DNA of 64,000 nucleotides from an uncultured Lachnospiraceae bacterium (GCA_910586205.1 CAJUGD010000014.1:25600-89599); one strand, 5' to 3'. Shown: positions 44,499-54,466, counted from the stretch's first letter. Program-made: numbers and translations. The notes: a model not told the origin generated them from the sequence alone.

Positions 44499-46196
44499 AT
44501 GGCAACAAAAGCTTATTATCCAATTAGCGAGATCGGCAAAGGAAAGACAGGTTTTTCCAAGACCAGATCAATTATTGAGGCTGCTTTCTATGGGAATAAT
44601 GTGGTAAAGGTTAACACCCTGAAGGAAGCATACGAGTTAGCAAAGAACTCACCAGGAACCATTGTAACCGATATGCCGGTTTACAGAGGCGAGGAATTTG
44701 GTCTGGAAAAAGACGCTAAAGTATTGCTGTTCAACGACGGTGCTATTACCGGCCGTTATGCTACTGCCCGCCGCATTGCAGGGGAACCCGGAGTGGATTG
44801 CAATGCCCTGGACATTGTTGCCATGGATGCAGTCTACGAGTCCCGCTGGAAAACCATGTACCATGCAGAGGTATTTGTAGGTCTGGATCCGGAATTCATG
44901 GTGAAGGCTCACCTGCTTCTGCCGGAAGGGGAAGAGAACATCATGTACAACTGGATGCTGAACTTCCAGTATATGTCTGACGAGTATGTTAAAATGTACA
45001 AGAACTCCAAGGCAGTAGGCGACGGCAAGGAAGCGGATATTTACATTTTCTCTGATCCGCAGTGGACAGGCTCTGACCGTCCCAACGTATCTTTAGACTG
45101 TCTGTCTGACCCGCAGAAGAAGACCCTGTGCTATTTCAATACTGAGACCAACTGTGCCTGCATCCTGGGCATGAGATATTTCGGTGAGCACAAGAAGGGC
45201 ACCCTGACCATGGCTTGGGCGATTGCCAACCGCAATGGTTATGCTTCCTGTCATGGCGGACAGAAAGAGTATCTGCTGGCTGACGGCAAAAAGTATGTGG
45301 CTTCTGTATACGGTCTGTCCGGATCCGGTAAGTCTACCCTGACCCATGCAAAGCATGGCGGCAAGTATGAGATTAAGGTTTTGCATGATGATGCTTTTGT
45401 AATTAACACCGATACCTGTGCATCCATCGCTTTGGAGCCTACCTACTTCGATAAGACTGCCGATTATCCTACTGGATGTGAGGACAATAAGTACCTGCTT
45501 ACTGCACAGAACTGTTCTGCAACTTTGGACGAGGAGGGTAAGCTGCAGCTTGTGACTGAGGATATCCGCAACGGCAACGGCCGCGCCATTAAGTCCAAAC
45601 TGTGGTCCCCGAACCGGGTAGACAAGATCGATGCTCCGGTAAATGCAATCTTCTGGATCATGAAGGATCCGACCATTCCGCCGGTAGTAAAGCTGAAAGG
45701 CGCTTCCCTGGCTTCTGTAATGGGCGCAACTCTGGCTACTAAGCGTTCCTCCGCAGAGCGTCTGGCTCCTGGTGTGGATCCCAACAAGCTGGTTGTGGTT
45801 CCTTATGCAAACCCGTTCCGTACTTATCCTCTGGCCAATGACTATGAGAAGTTCAAAAAGCTGGTTGAGGAGAAGAATGTAGACTGCTACATTGTCAACA
45901 CCGGAGATTTCATGGGTAAAAAGGTAAAACCGGCTGATACCCTGGGGATTCTGGAAGCAATTGTTGAGGGCAAGGCTGACTTCCATAAATGGGGTCCGTT
46001 CTCTGATATTGAGATTCTGGATTGGGAAGGCTTTGTACCGGATATGAATGATGCAGAGTATGTTGGTCAGTTAAAGGCCCGTATGAATGACCGTGTCAGC
46101 GAGATTAAGAATTTTGCCGAGGCAAAGGAAGGCTATGATAAGCTTCCGGATGATGCATTGGCTGCAATTCAGAAGGTAGTGGATGAGCTGGCCTAA
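44499..46196 (+). CDS. pckA: Phosphoenolpyruvate carboxykinase (ATP)
   Basis: 565 residues. The enzyme interconverts oxaloacetate and PEP with ATP/ADP. The kinase loop YGLSGSGKSTLTH (about residues 272-284), the metal-binding HDDAFVINTD and the VNAIFWIMKDPTIPPVVKL stretch are clear. It is slightly longer than the enteric enzyme and its N-terminal half is divergent, as in other Lachnospiraceae. In fermenters it often runs toward oxaloacetate, conserving ATP. ATG 44499 is 8 nt from AAAGGAGG. A hairpin follows. Confidence 0.93.
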   Translation: MATKAYYPISEIGKGKTGFSKTRSIIEAAFYGNNVVKVNTLKEAYELAKNSPGTIVTDMPVYRGEEFGLEKDAKVLLFNDGAITGRYATARRIAGEPGVDCNALDIVAMDAVYESRWKTMYHAEVFVGLDPEFMVKAHLLLPEGEENIMYNWMLNFQYMSDEYVKMYKNSKAVGDGKEADIYIFSDPQWTGSDRPNVSLDCLSDPQKKTLCYFNTETNCACILGMRYFGEHKKGTLTMAWAIANRNGYASCHGGQKEYLLADGKKYVASVYGLSGSGKSTLTHAKHGGKYEIKVLHDDAFVINTDTCASIALEPTYFDKTADYPTGCEDNKYLLTAQNCSATLDEEGKLQLVTEDIRNGNGRAIKSKLWSPNRVDKIDAPVNAIFWIMKDPTIPPVVKLKGASLASVMGATLATKRSSAERLAPGVDPNKLVVVPYANPFRTYPLANDYEKFKKLVEEKNVDCYIVNTGDFMGKKVKPADTLGILEAIVEGKADFHKWGPFSDIEILDWEGFVPDMNDAEYVGQLKARMNDRVSEIKNFAEAKEGYDKLPDDALAAIQKVVDELA

Positions 46197-46253
46197 GGTA
46201 AGAAAGTAAAAAGAATGTAAGTGAGACTGCTGCATAGTTTGTCAGGGTCTTTT

Positions 46254-46297
46254 AAGAGGCGGCAAGCCGGGAACCAGGGAGTTTCCGGCTTCCTCTT
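46254..46297 (+). terminator. Terminator after pckA
   Basis: AAGAGG ... AAGCCGGGAA pairs with TTTCCGGCTT ... CCTCTT, followed by TATTTG. The stem is strong, the T-run interrupted. Confidence 0.65.
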
Positions 46298-46442
46298 TAT
46301 TTGTGCGGGGAATATGCCAGGTGTTGTGCCTGGACGGCATTTGGCTCATTGTCTATAGGGAAAGTGACAGGATGAGCATGATTGTGGATAAGCCGAAATG
46401 CCGGCAGCAATGGAACGGATTTTAGAGAGGGAAGATTAAATA

Positions 46443-47111
46443 ATGAAGAAAAGATATGTGCTGTTTGATCTGGACGGGACGCTGACCGATTCTCGGGAGG
46501 GCATTGTCAATTCTATTGAGTATATGCTGGAGCATTATCAGATCAGGGTAAAGGATCGGGAGGAGCTGCAGCCCTGGCTGGGGCCGCCGTTAAAGGAAAG
46601 CCTGATGAAATACTGCGGGTTTCCAGAGGATAAGGCGTTAGAGGGCGTGTCAGTGTACCGGGAATATTTTGACCGGCAGGGAATTTTTGAGAATCAGGTG
46701 TACCCGGGCATTGAGGAAATGCTACAGGAGCTGAAGGAACAGGGATATCATCTGCTTGTGGCTACCTCTAAGCCAGAGACGGCGGCTGTGCGGGTACTGG
46801 AGCATTTTGGGCTGGCAGGGTATTTTGATTATATCGGAGGAGCCACTTTAGATGACAGCCGGGTCAGGAAAGGGGATGTGATTCGTTATGTTCTGACTGC
46901 CTGCGGGGTGGAGGAAAAGGAGAGGGCAGTGATGGCAGGTGATCGGGAACATGATGTGAAGGGAGCTAAGGAGAATGGCCTGGAGGTGATCGGGGCGCTT
47001 TACGGGTATGGGTCACGGGAGGAACTGATGGAAGCGGGAGCTGATTATCTGGCAGAAAGCCCGGAGGATATGGGGAAGCTTTTGAGGGAAATAGGAGAAA
47101 AGGGAGAATAA
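46443..47111 (+). CDS. HAD-superfamily phosphatase (phosphoglycolate phosphatase-like)
   Basis: 222 residues. HAD motif I is FDLDGTLTD (nucleophile Asp9, acid Asp11), motif II ATSKPE, motif III the Lys in RKGDVI, and motif IV GDREHDVKGA. The cap is the alpha-helical C1 type, as in PGP/PpaX/5'-nucleotidase-like enzymes. The true substrate cannot be assigned. Single gene, ended by a bidirectional terminator shared with pyrI. Confidence 0.88.
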   Translation: MKKRYVLFDLDGTLTDSREGIVNSIEYMLEHYQIRVKDREELQPWLGPPLKESLMKYCGFPEDKALEGVSVYREYFDRQGIFENQVYPGIEEMLQELKEQGYHLLVATSKPETAAVRVLEHFGLAGYFDYIGGATLDDSRVRKGDVIRYVLTACGVEEKERAVMAGDREHDVKGAKENGLEVIGALYGYGSREELMEAGADYLAESPEDMGKLLREIGEKGE

Positions 47112-47163
47112 GATAAGCAAAAGAAAAAGATTTGTCCCAAGAAATAAGTGAATACAAAATAAA

Positions 47164-47204
47164 ATTCCGACAGCCTGTGTATATACAGGCAGCCGGAATC
47201 TTTT
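47164..47204. terminator. Bidirectional terminator between the HAD gene and pyrI
   Basis: ATTCCG ... GCCTGT (47164-47178) pairs with ACAGGC ... CCGGAAT (47185-47199). TTTT follows on the plus strand and TTTTATTTT on the minus strand. Confidence 0.8.
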
Positions 47205-47216
47205 GAACAGAACAGA

Positions 47217-47642
47217 TTATTTGCTGTATTTTTCCTCACAATACATACACCGGTAGATCTCCTTAGGTTCATCTGCCAAATAGAATACGTGCGGAAGCTC
47301 TTGTTCGATGGAGGTGATGCATCGAGGATTTTTACATTTGATCACATTGGTAATCTTTTTTGGAAGCTTTAAGGCTTTTTTCTCCACAATTTTGTTGTCC
47401 TGGATAATATTGACTGTAATATTGTGGTCAATATAGCCCAAAATCTGTAAATCCAGTTTGTCCAGCCCGCCCTCGATTTTGATAATGTCTTTGCGTCCCA
47501 TTTTGCTGCTGCGGGCGTTTTTGATGATGGCTACCTGGCATTCCAGCTTGTCCAACCCCAGGTGATAGTAAATGTCCAGGCTCTTTCCGGCCTCAATATG
47601 GTCTAGTACGATTCCTTCGCTCAGTCCGCTGATGTTCAACAT
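47217..47642 (-). CDS. pyrI: Aspartate carbamoyltransferase regulatory chain PyrI
   Basis: 141 residues. PyrI binds nucleotide effectors and the catalytic trimers. The allosteric domain ([24 protein letters not shown]) and the zinc domain with four Cys (CKNPRCI ... [10 protein letters not shown]) are intact, so it should form a regulated holoenzyme with PyrB. It overlaps the pyrB 3' end by 7 nt and is co-transcribed with it. Confidence 0.95.
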   Translation of the reverse strand: MLNISGLSEGIVLDHIEAGKSLDIYYHLGLDKLECQVAIIKNARSSKMGRKDIIKIEGGLDKLDLQILGYIDHNITVNIIQDNKIVEKKALKLPKKITNVIKCKNPRCITSIEQELPHVFYLADEPKEIYRCMYCEEKYSK

Positions 47643-48559
47643 GGTTTTTCCACCTCCAGTAATGTCATGATCAGCGCCATTCTCACATAGACGCCGTATT
47701 GTACCTGTTTAAAGTAGGCAGCCCTGGGGTCATGATCCACCTCTGTGGAGATCTCGTTGACCCGGGGAAGCGGATGCAGCACATACATATTTTCCTTGGC
47801 AAGCTTCATTTTCTTTTGATCCAGGATGTAACAGTCTTTGAGGCGGATGTAGTCTTCCTCATTGAAGAAACGTTCTCTCTGTACGCGGGTCATGTACAAA
47901 ATATCCAGCTCCGGCATGGCTTCGTCAAGATTGTTTACTTCCTTAAACTGGATATGATTGGCCTTTAACACATCTTCCCGGATGTAGCTGGGAACACGCA
48001 GCTCGTCGGGGGCAATCAGGACAAAGCGGATGTCCGGATAGCGGACCATGGCATTGATGAGAGAATGAACCGTGCGCCCGAATTTTAAGTCTCCGCACAA
48101 GCCAATAGTCATATGGTCTAAGCGTCCGGTCAAAGAGCGGATGGTCATTAAGTCAGTCAGGGTCTGAGTGGGATGCTGATGGCCGCCGTCACCGGCATTG
48201 ATCACCGGGATAGAGGACATTTGAGATGCCACTAAGGCAGATCCCTCTTTGGGATGGCGCATGGCTGCAATATCTGCATAGCAGGAAATAGTGCGGATGG
48301 TATCAGAAACGCTTTCTCCTTTGGCCGCAGAGCTGGAGTCAGCCGAAGAAAAACCAAGTACACTGCCACCTAAGCTTAACATGGCTGATTCAAAGCTTAG
48401 CCGGGTACGGGTACTTGGTTCATAAAATAATGTCGCTAATTTTTTGCCGTCACATACATGGGCATATTGGGGAAGATTGTGTTCGATATCCGATGCAAGG
48501 GACAGCAGCCGGTCGATTTCTTCCACAGAAAAATCTAACGGGTTTAACATGTGTCTCAT
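47636..48559 (-). CDS. pyrB: Aspartate carbamoyltransferase catalytic chain PyrB
   Basis: 307 residues. PyrB makes carbamoyl aspartate, the committed step of pyrimidine synthesis. The carbamoyl-phosphate motif STRTRLSFE, the HPTQTLTDL motif and the RVQRERF loop are present. ATG 48559 follows AAAAGGAGATTCG. It leads pyrBI, divergent from the DJ-1 gene. No PyrR-type attenuator was noticed in the short leader. Confidence 0.97.
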   Translation of the reverse strand: MRHMLNPLDFSVEEIDRLLSLASDIEHNLPQYAHVCDGKKLATLFYEPSTRTRLSFESAMLSLGGSVLGFSSADSSSAAKGESVSDTIRTISCYADIAAMRHPKEGSALVASQMSSIPVINAGDGGHQHPTQTLTDLMTIRSLTGRLDHMTIGLCGDLKFGRTVHSLINAMVRYPDIRFVLIAPDELRVPSYIREDVLKANHIQFKEVNNLDEAMPELDILYMTRVQRERFFNEEDYIRLKDCYILDQKKMKLAKENMYVLHPLPRVNEISTEVDHDPRAAYFKQVQYGVYVRMALIMTLLEVEKPC

Positions 48560-48603
48560 AGCGAATCTCCTTTTGGGTGCATTTGTTATGATGTTCGAGG
48601 GTT

Positions 48604-48632
48604 ATTATAGCGGATTTTTAGGAAAATTTCCA
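48604..48632 (-). promoter_or_regulatory. Promoter of pyrBI
   Basis: On the minus strand TGGAAA (48627-48632), 17-nt spacer, TATAAT (48604-48609). The -10 is perfect, the -35 moderate. Confidence 0.65.
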
Positions 48633-48673
48633 GTGTTTTTTGATGAAATGTTAAAATGACAATCTGCTGGCTA

Positions 48674-48696
48674 TTATTTGGAAAATCTGTTAAAAT
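48674..48696 (+). promoter_or_regulatory. Possible promoter of the DJ-1 gene
   Basis: Extended -10 TGTTAAAAT (TAAAAT at 48691-48696) about 40 nt before the start codon; no good -35 is visible. Confidence 0.4.
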
Positions 48697-48736
48697 ATCA
48701 GGGAAAACATTATTTTAGGAAAGAGAGGAAAAAAGG

Positions 48737-49288
48737 ATGGCAAAAGTATATGCAATGATTGCAGACGGTACAGAAGAAGTGGAGTGTCTTGCTGTTGTGG
48801 ACATTCTAAGAAGAAGCGGTGTAGAGGTTGTACTGGTGTCTGTGGGCAGTACAAAAGAGATTATAAGTTCTCACAGCATAAGGATTCAGGCAGACGCTGT
48901 GGCAGCAGAGACGGATTTTTCTGACGGGGATGTGATCTTTCTTCCGGGGGGTCTGCCGGGCTCGGAAAATCTGTCTTCCTCTAAAGAGCTTCTTGACGCT
49001 CTCTCAAAGGCAAATGAAGAAGGAAGACGGATTGCGGCAATCTGTGCGGCGCCTGGAGTTGTGCTGGGACGTCATGGATTTTTAAAGGGGAAGACCGCTA
49101 CTTGTTTTCCTGGGTTTGAAAAGGAATTTCAGGGAGCAGAGTATACCAGGCAGGGCGTGATTACGGATGGGAATATTACAACAGCCCGCGGTTTGGGGTT
49201 TGCCATTGACTTAGGAATCGAGCTGGTCAGACTTTTAGTGGGAGATGAGGCGGCAGAGGAAGTAAAAGGAAAAATCCAGTACAGCTAA
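48737..49288 (+). CDS. DJ-1/PfpI-family protein
   Basis: 183 residues. The flavodoxin-like fold of this family shows a nucleophilic-elbow Cys in AAICAAPGVVLG and the acidic residue in GTEEVECLAVVDILRR. It belongs to the DJ-1/YajL type (TVTGPG-like region EYTRQGVITDGNITTARG), linked to protein or metabolite deglycation and oxidative stress. The role here is inferred only. Single gene, divergent from pyrBI. Confidence 0.92.
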   Translation: MAKVYAMIADGTEEVECLAVVDILRRSGVEVVLVSVGSTKEIISSHSIRIQADAVAAETDFSDGDVIFLPGGLPGSENLSSSKELLDALSKANEEGRRIAAICAAPGVVLGRHGFLKGKTATCFPGFEKEFQGAEYTRQGVITDGNITTARGLGFAIDLGIELVRLLVGDEAAEEVKGKIQYS

Positions 49289-49401
49289 ATCGTATATGCG
49301 AATTAAAAACCTATATACGAAAAAGACAGAATATGAAAGGATTTTCACAAAAATTAGCAGAATTTTGGATATTTTTTTTCCATTATTTTGAAGAAAATAA
49401 C

Positions 49402-49429
49402 TTTACTTGAATTTAAAATATGCTATACT
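49402..49429 (+). promoter_or_regulatory. Promoter of ppdK
   Basis: TTTACT (49402-49407), 16-nt spacer, extended -10 TGCTATACT (TATACT at 49424-49429). It leaves a leader of about 230 nt before the ATG. Confidence 0.7.
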
Positions 49430-49435
49430 TAAAGC

Positions 49436-49664
49436 AGACCGTCGGAGGGATTTTTTGCTGTGTGGAATTTGTGCAGCAGTTGTGATTTACCCTTTGGACA
49501 TGGAGGTGAAAACGACGTTTTTTGACATGTCCAAAAGAAAGCCGTAAGGGATACCGGGCGATAGTGTGCTGACCAGATATAATACAGACAGCACACTCAT
49601 TGCAGCAGGCTTACCGAAGACGGAGAGAAAATGTCTACACATTTAATTTAGGAGGAAAACACGT
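49436..49664 (+). promoter_or_regulatory. Long structured 5' leader of ppdK
   Basis: The 376-bp gap between the DJ-1 gene and ppdK has no coding frame. The leader folds into TTTGGACATG/CATGTCCAAA (49493-49502 with 49526-49535, with an inner AAAACG/CGTTTT) and AGTGTGCTG/CAGCACACT (49563-49571 with 49589-49597). An outer GTAAG/CTTAC pair may enclose the second stem. I do not recognise a known riboswitch. Confidence 0.5.
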
Positions 49665-52292
49665 ATGGCAAACAAGTGGGTATATTTGTTCACTGAGGGA
49701 AATGCCGACATGCGGAACCTGTTGGGCGGCAAGGGAGCCAACTTAGCAGAGATGACCAACTTAGGGCTTCCGGTGCCGCAGGGCTTTACTATCACCACTG
49801 AGGCTTGTACTCAGTACTATGAGGACGGCAGAAAGATCAATGACGAGATCATGGGTCAGATTATGGAGCACATTACCAAGATGGAGGATATCACCGGCAA
49901 GAAGTTTGGTGACAAGGAAAATCCGCTTCTGGTATCTGTGCGTTCCGGTGCAAGAGCATCCATGCCTGGTATGATGGATACCATCTTAAACCTGGGACTG
50001 AATGAGGAAGTGGTGGAGGTTCTGGCCAAGAAGTCCGGCAATCCCCGCTGGGCTTGGGACTGCTACCGCAGATTTATCCAGATGTTCTCCGACGTGGTTA
50101 TGGAAGTCGGAAAGAAATATTTTGAAGAGCTGATCGACAAGATGAAAGAGGAGAAAGGCGTGACACAGGATGTGGATCTGACTGCCGATGATCTCAAAGA
50201 GCTTGCCAATCAGTTTAAGGACGAGTATAAAGAGAAGATCGGTGAGGACTTCCCCACTGACCCGAAGGTACAGCTGATGGAGGCCATCAAGGCTGTGTTC
50301 CGTTCCTGGGACAACCCCCGTGCCAATGTATACCGCCGGGACAATGACATTCCTTATTCCTGGGGTACTGCAGTGAATGTACAGATGATGGCATTCGGCA
50401 ACATGGGCGAGACCTCTGGTACTGGTGTTGCCTTTACCCGTGATCCGGCTACCGGCGAGAAGCACCTGATGGGTGAGTTCCTTATGAACGCTCAGGGCGA
50501 GGATGTTGTGGCTGGTGTTCGTACTCCTCAGAAGATCGATCAGTTAAAGGAAGTTATGCCGGAAGTTTACGATCAGTTCGTAGGCATCTGCAACAAGCTG
50601 GAAGATCACTACAGAGATATGCAGGATATGGAGTTTACCATTGAGGACAAGAAGCTCTATATGCTTCAGACCCGTAATGGTAAGAGAACTGCTAAGGCTG
50701 CTCTTAAGATTGCCTGTGACCTGGTGGATGAGGGTATGATCGACGAGAAGAAGGCTGTGAAGATGATCGATCCGCGTAACTTAGATACCTTGCTGCATCC
50801 CCAGTTTGATACCGATGCGCTTAAAAAAGCTGAGCCGCTTGCCAAGGCGCTGGCTGCATCCCCGGGCGCTGCCTGCGGTAAGATCGTATTTACCGCTGAA
50901 GATGCCAAGGCATGGGCTGCCAGAGGAGAGAAGGTGGTTCTGGTTCGTCTGGAGACCTCTCCCGAGGATATTGAAGGCATGAAGGCTGCTCAGGGTATCC
51001 TGACTGTCCGCGGCGGTATGACCAGCCATGCGGCTGTGGTTGCCCGCGGTATGGGAACCTGCTGTGTATCCGGCTGTTCCGAGATCACCATGGATGAGGC
51101 CAACAAGAAGTTTACTTTGGCAGGCAAGGAGTTCCATGAGGGAGATCCTCTGTCCATCGATGGTTCTACCGGTAAGATCTATGATGGAATCATTCCTACA
51201 GTGGATGCTACCATTGCCGGTGAGTTCGGCCGTATCATGGCATGGGCTGACAAGTACAGAAAACTGAAAGTAAGAACCAATGCAGATACTCCGGCTGACG
51301 CTAAGAAGGCCAGAGAGTTAGGCGCAGAGGGTATCGGTCTTTGCCGTACCGAGCACATGTTCTTTGAGGGCAATCGTATTGATGCATTCCGCGAGATGAT
51401 CTGTGCAGAGACTTTGGAGGAGAGAGAGGCAGCTCTGGAGAAGATTCTTCCTGAGCAGCAGGGTGACTTTGAGAAGCTTTACGAGGCTCTGGAAGGCAAC
51501 CCGGTTACCATTCGTTTCCTGGATCCGCCGCTGCATGAGTTCGTTCCCACTGAGGATGAGGACGTGAAGAAGCTGGCTGACGCCCAGGGCAAGAGCGTGG
51601 AGCACATCAAGGCTATGATTGATTCTCTCCATGAGTTCAACCCCATGATGGGTCATCGCGGCTGCCGTCTGGCTGTCACCTATCCGGAGATTGCCAAGAT
51701 GCAGACCCGTGCCGTGATTCGTGCCGCTATCAATGTGAAGAAGGCTCATCCGGATTGGGATATCGTTCCGGAGATCATGATTCCGCTGATCGGGGATATC
51801 AAGGAGCTGAAATATGTGAAAAAGTTTGTGGTTGAGACTGCAGACGCTGAGATTGCAGCAGCAAATGCAGACTTAAAGTACGAGGTTGGAACCATGATCG
51901 AGATCCCGAGAGCAGCCCTGACTGCTGACGAGATCGCTAAGGAGGCTGAGTTCTTCTGCTTTGGCACCAATGACCTGACTCAGATGACCTACGGTTTCTC
52001 CCGTGATGATGCAGGTAAGTTCTTAAACGCTTACTATGATGCTAAGATCTTTGAGAATGATCCTTTTGCAAGACTGGATCAGACCGGTGTGGGTAAGCTG
52101 ATGGAGATGTCTATCAAGCTTGGCAAGCCGGTACGCCCGGACATGCATGTAGGTATCTGCGGCGAGCACGGCGGCGATCCCACATCTGTGGAGTTCTGCC
52201 ATAAGATTGGTCTGGATTATGTGTCCTGCAGCCCGTTCAGAGTACCGATTGCACGGTTGGCGGCGGCTCAGGCGGCAATAAACCAGGGGTGA
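49665..52292 (+). CDS. ppdK: Pyruvate, phosphate dikinase
   Basis: 875 residues, the usual length. PPDK interconverts pyruvate, ATP and phosphate with PEP, AMP and pyrophosphate; in anaerobes it can serve glycolysis or gluconeogenesis. An N-terminal ATP-grasp domain (FTEGNADMRNLLGGKGANLAEM onward), the swivelling phosphohistidine domain with GGMTSHAAVVARGMGTCC (about residues 450-467), and the C-terminal PEP/pyruvate barrel (LCRTEHMFF, CGEHGGDP) are all intact. ATG follows TTAGGAGGAAAACACGT. Codon use is strongly biased, as in highly expressed genes. Confidence 0.98.
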   Translation: MANKWVYLFTEGNADMRNLLGGKGANLAEMTNLGLPVPQGFTITTEACTQYYEDGRKINDEIMGQIMEHITKMEDITGKKFGDKENPLLVSVRSGARASMPGMMDTILNLGLNEEVVEVLAKKSGNPRWAWDCYRRFIQMFSDVVMEVGKKYFEELIDKMKEEKGVTQDVDLTADDLKELANQFKDEYKEKIGEDFPTDPKVQLMEAIKAVFRSWDNPRANVYRRDNDIPYSWGTAVNVQMMAFGNMGETSGTGVAFTRDPATGEKHLMGEFLMNAQGEDVVAGVRTPQKIDQLKEVMPEVYDQFVGICNKLEDHYRDMQDMEFTIEDKKLYMLQTRNGKRTAKAALKIACDLVDEGMIDEKKAVKMIDPRNLDTLLHPQFDTDALKKAEPLAKALAASPGAACGKIVFTAEDAKAWAARGEKVVLVRLETSPEDIEGMKAAQGILTVRGGMTSHAAVVARGMGTCCVSGCSEITMDEANKKFTLAGKEFHEGDPLSIDGSTGKIYDGIIPTVDATIAGEFGRIMAWADKYRKLKVRTNADTPADAKKARELGAEGIGLCRTEHMFFEGNRIDAFREMICAETLEEREAALEKILPEQQGDFEKLYEALEGNPVTIRFLDPPLHEFVPTEDEDVKKLADAQGKSVEHIKAMIDSLHEFNPMMGHRGCRLAVTYPEIAKMQTRAVIRAAINVKKAHPDWDIVPEIMIPLIGDIKELKYVKKFVVETADAEIAAANADLKYEVGTMIEIPRAALTADEIAKEAEFFCFGTNDLTQMTYGFSRDDAGKFLNAYYDAKIFENDPFARLDQTGVGKLMEMSIKLGKPVRPDMHVGICGEHGGDPTSVEFCHKIGLDYVSCSPFRVPIARLAAAQAAINQG

Positions 52293-52367
52293 GTGATTGA
52301 AAAACCTTGATTTTATGCGGGGTTTGGGAATTTTAGATTCGTAAAAACTAAATAATGGGATTATAAT

Positions 52368-52421
52368 AAAAGGGAAGATACATTAGGAATTCAGAAGAGT
52401 CTTGGTGTATTTTCCCTTTTT
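52368..52421. terminator. Bidirectional terminator between ppdK and the methyltransferase
   Basis: AAAAGGGAAGATACA (52368-52382) pairs with TGTATTTTCCCTTTT (52406-52420) apart from one mismatch. T-runs lie on both strands. It marks the boundary between core genes and the island. Confidence 0.8.
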
Positions 52422-52432
52422 CAAAGTTGAAT

Positions 52433-54466
52433 TTAAACTTCAACCACTATATACTTATTGCTGCCATTAGAGCGAACAGAAAAGTTTTTATTTGATTTAA
52501 ACATATGCTTATCTAATAATGTACAAAATTTAGAAAATTCATATTTTTCAAACATATAGCCTTTTCCTCTTGCTTTATCATTGTAAGCGAGGGGGCATAG
52601 AAAATCGTAGTCTGTAATAAACACTTCGATTGGTAACATTCTTTGTAAGGCTATTTCGAGGCTCGCTGTTATTTTGGCTTTTTCAAAGCGATTTTTCTCT
52701 AAGCATACCAGAATATAATATTTTTTTGCATATTCGTCAGAGAAATCCTTGAATTTAGAAAAAATATTCCAATAAATCGATTCATTTTCTTTTAATAGTG
52801 TAATTGCCTTGTTTAAATATGTTTTTGCAGAGATATCTACTCTTTCTAAAGTCCTATCGTTTATATTTATGGAGTCCTCATACTCTCTTTTTGGGATGTC
52901 CTCCTTAAAACAGTCTAAACTTATATTAAGTTTTACGAATTTTTGGAATGTGGAATCTTCGATTGTTTTACTGGCCCTACATGAAAATATAAAGTGGCTT
53001 CCATTATTTGAGGCATTTACTAATCTTTCAATTAAAGTTTGCATTTGATTTTCGTTTATGCCTCCACCTTGGTATCCAGCAGTATTCAGGTAGGGACTGT
53101 CAGAATAGAACAAGGTGCAAAAAAGCCGTGGCTTTCCATCTTTTCCTTTTCCAAGTAATCGTAATAGTTCGTTATCTTTGCTATCGATATTGAATGGAGT
53201 AGTTCCTTTTCGTATAGTCTCCGCAAGTCGTTCTATGCTTTCATAGCGCTTGGGTGCTTTGTTTATATAATATTCAATAAGAGAAGAGTTATTTGTTAAT
53301 ATATCGCTACTGTAAACAGTATTTAAACGATGCATTTTTTTATGGAATTTATCAAATTCTTTCTCGCTAAATCCACAAAACTTTCTAATCTTTGCAACTG
53401 TGACAGCACCCGTGGAAGAGTTACCGCCAGTGGTGGGAAAACAATGGAGATAAGTATACGCAATAGCAACATCCACCTTATCATTATTAGGCATGCTGTG
53501 ATATTGTGCAAAATTTAAAAGGTGAATGGAGTTTCCTTGATGGCATGGGACAAGGCAGTGTTGGAGATGCGCTTTATTCCATTGTGTCAGAGTGTTTTTA
53601 CAAGTCATATAGAAGCCTTGACCTTGGATTTCTGCGGTATTGTTATCAAGATAACCCTTTAGTAGATCTCTAATCTTACATAATTCTGCCATATACTGTG
53701 CATATAGGTGTTTATCTGATATGACATAATAATAATTTATAAGTGTAGGATCAATTTCGTTGATGTGATATTCTACATTATTTGTACGGTTAACGGCGAT
53801 AGAAGCATTTGCAGATCCGCCAAATAAATCTACAAAATGGTCAATAGTGCCTGCGTATTCAACTAGATAATTGATAGCATATCCTAAGTACCCTGTTTTT
53901 GCGCCTGCGTAGGTGGAGGGAAGCTCAATTTGTTGATAATTATTAATAGCATAAAATTTATTTGGGGATATGCCAAATTCTGTAAAAGTTTTGTCTGATA
54001 GTCTATGTCCCTGACAAGCAGGCTCTCCTATGAATTTTAATATTTCACTTTGTGAAGGTTTTTTCTTCGTTTTTTGAACTGCTTTTTTAGTTTTATCTGA
54101 TGCATTATCGTATAATTCAATAGCTCTATATGCCATAGTATAAATGAGAATTTTAATTGGATAGGGCAGATAGCGCAAGGTGTTTGGGGTATTATGATGT
54201 TTGTTTGGGACATTAGGTTGATAGTTGTATTGTCTAAGTGTGCTTACTATAAAATCACGGCAGGCATTAAAAAGTTTCTCATAATTTGAATCAGATTCAT
54301 ATAGATCGACACACAATTGTAAGCACTTGTCTTTTATGAACTCTGTTTGTGTATATGTTAAAGAAGGGGTGCTCATCCATTTAGTATTAAAAAATTTAAG
54401 CATATTTAGTAGTTGTTCAAAGAATACCTCTCCTTGAGGTCTATTATTTATTTCCTTAGTACTCAT
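52433..54466 (-). CDS. Orphan D12-class adenine-N6 DNA methyltransferase
   Basis: 677 residues, long for the class. The SAM motif I is FVDLFGGSANASIAVN (about residues 211-226), and the catalytic motif IV is DSPY (about 457), the D/N-P-P-Y equivalent with Ser at position two. The first ~190 residues are unrelated to the core and may recognise DNA; an insertion lies between the two motifs. No restriction endonuclease is next to it. Base composition is clearly more AT-rich than its neighbours, a sign of transfer. The target site is unknown. Confidence 0.82.
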   Translation of the reverse strand: MSTKEINNRPQGEVFFEQLLNMLKFFNTKWMSTPSLTYTQTEFIKDKCLQLCVDLYESDSNYEKLFNACRDFIVSTLRQYNYQPNVPNKHHNTPNTLRYLPYPIKILIYTMAYRAIELYDNASDKTKKAVQKTKKKPSQSEILKFIGEPACQGHRLSDKTFTEFGISPNKFYAINNYQQIELPSTYAGAKTGYLGYAINYLVEYAGTIDHFVDLFGGSANASIAVNRTNNVEYHINEIDPTLINYYYVISDKHLYAQYMAELCKIRDLLKGYLDNNTAEIQGQGFYMTCKNTLTQWNKAHLQHCLVPCHQGNSIHLLNFAQYHSMPNNDKVDVAIAYTYLHCFPTTGGNSSTGAVTVAKIRKFCGFSEKEFDKFHKKMHRLNTVYSSDILTNNSSLIEYYINKAPKRYESIERLAETIRKGTTPFNIDSKDNELLRLLGKGKDGKPRLFCTLFYSDSPYLNTAGYQGGGINENQMQTLIERLVNASNNGSHFIFSCRASKTIEDSTFQKFVKLNISLDCFKEDIPKREYEDSININDRTLERVDISAKTYLNKAITLLKENESIYWNIFSKFKDFSDEYAKKYYILVCLEKNRFEKAKITASLEIALQRMLPIEVFITDYDFLCPLAYNDKARGKGYMFEKYEFSKFCTLLDKHMFKSNKNFSVRSNGSNKYIVVEV

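Noticed and set aside
45093..45986. 297-residue minus-strand frame in pckA
   Set aside because: Antisense shadow produced by the strong codon bias of pckA.
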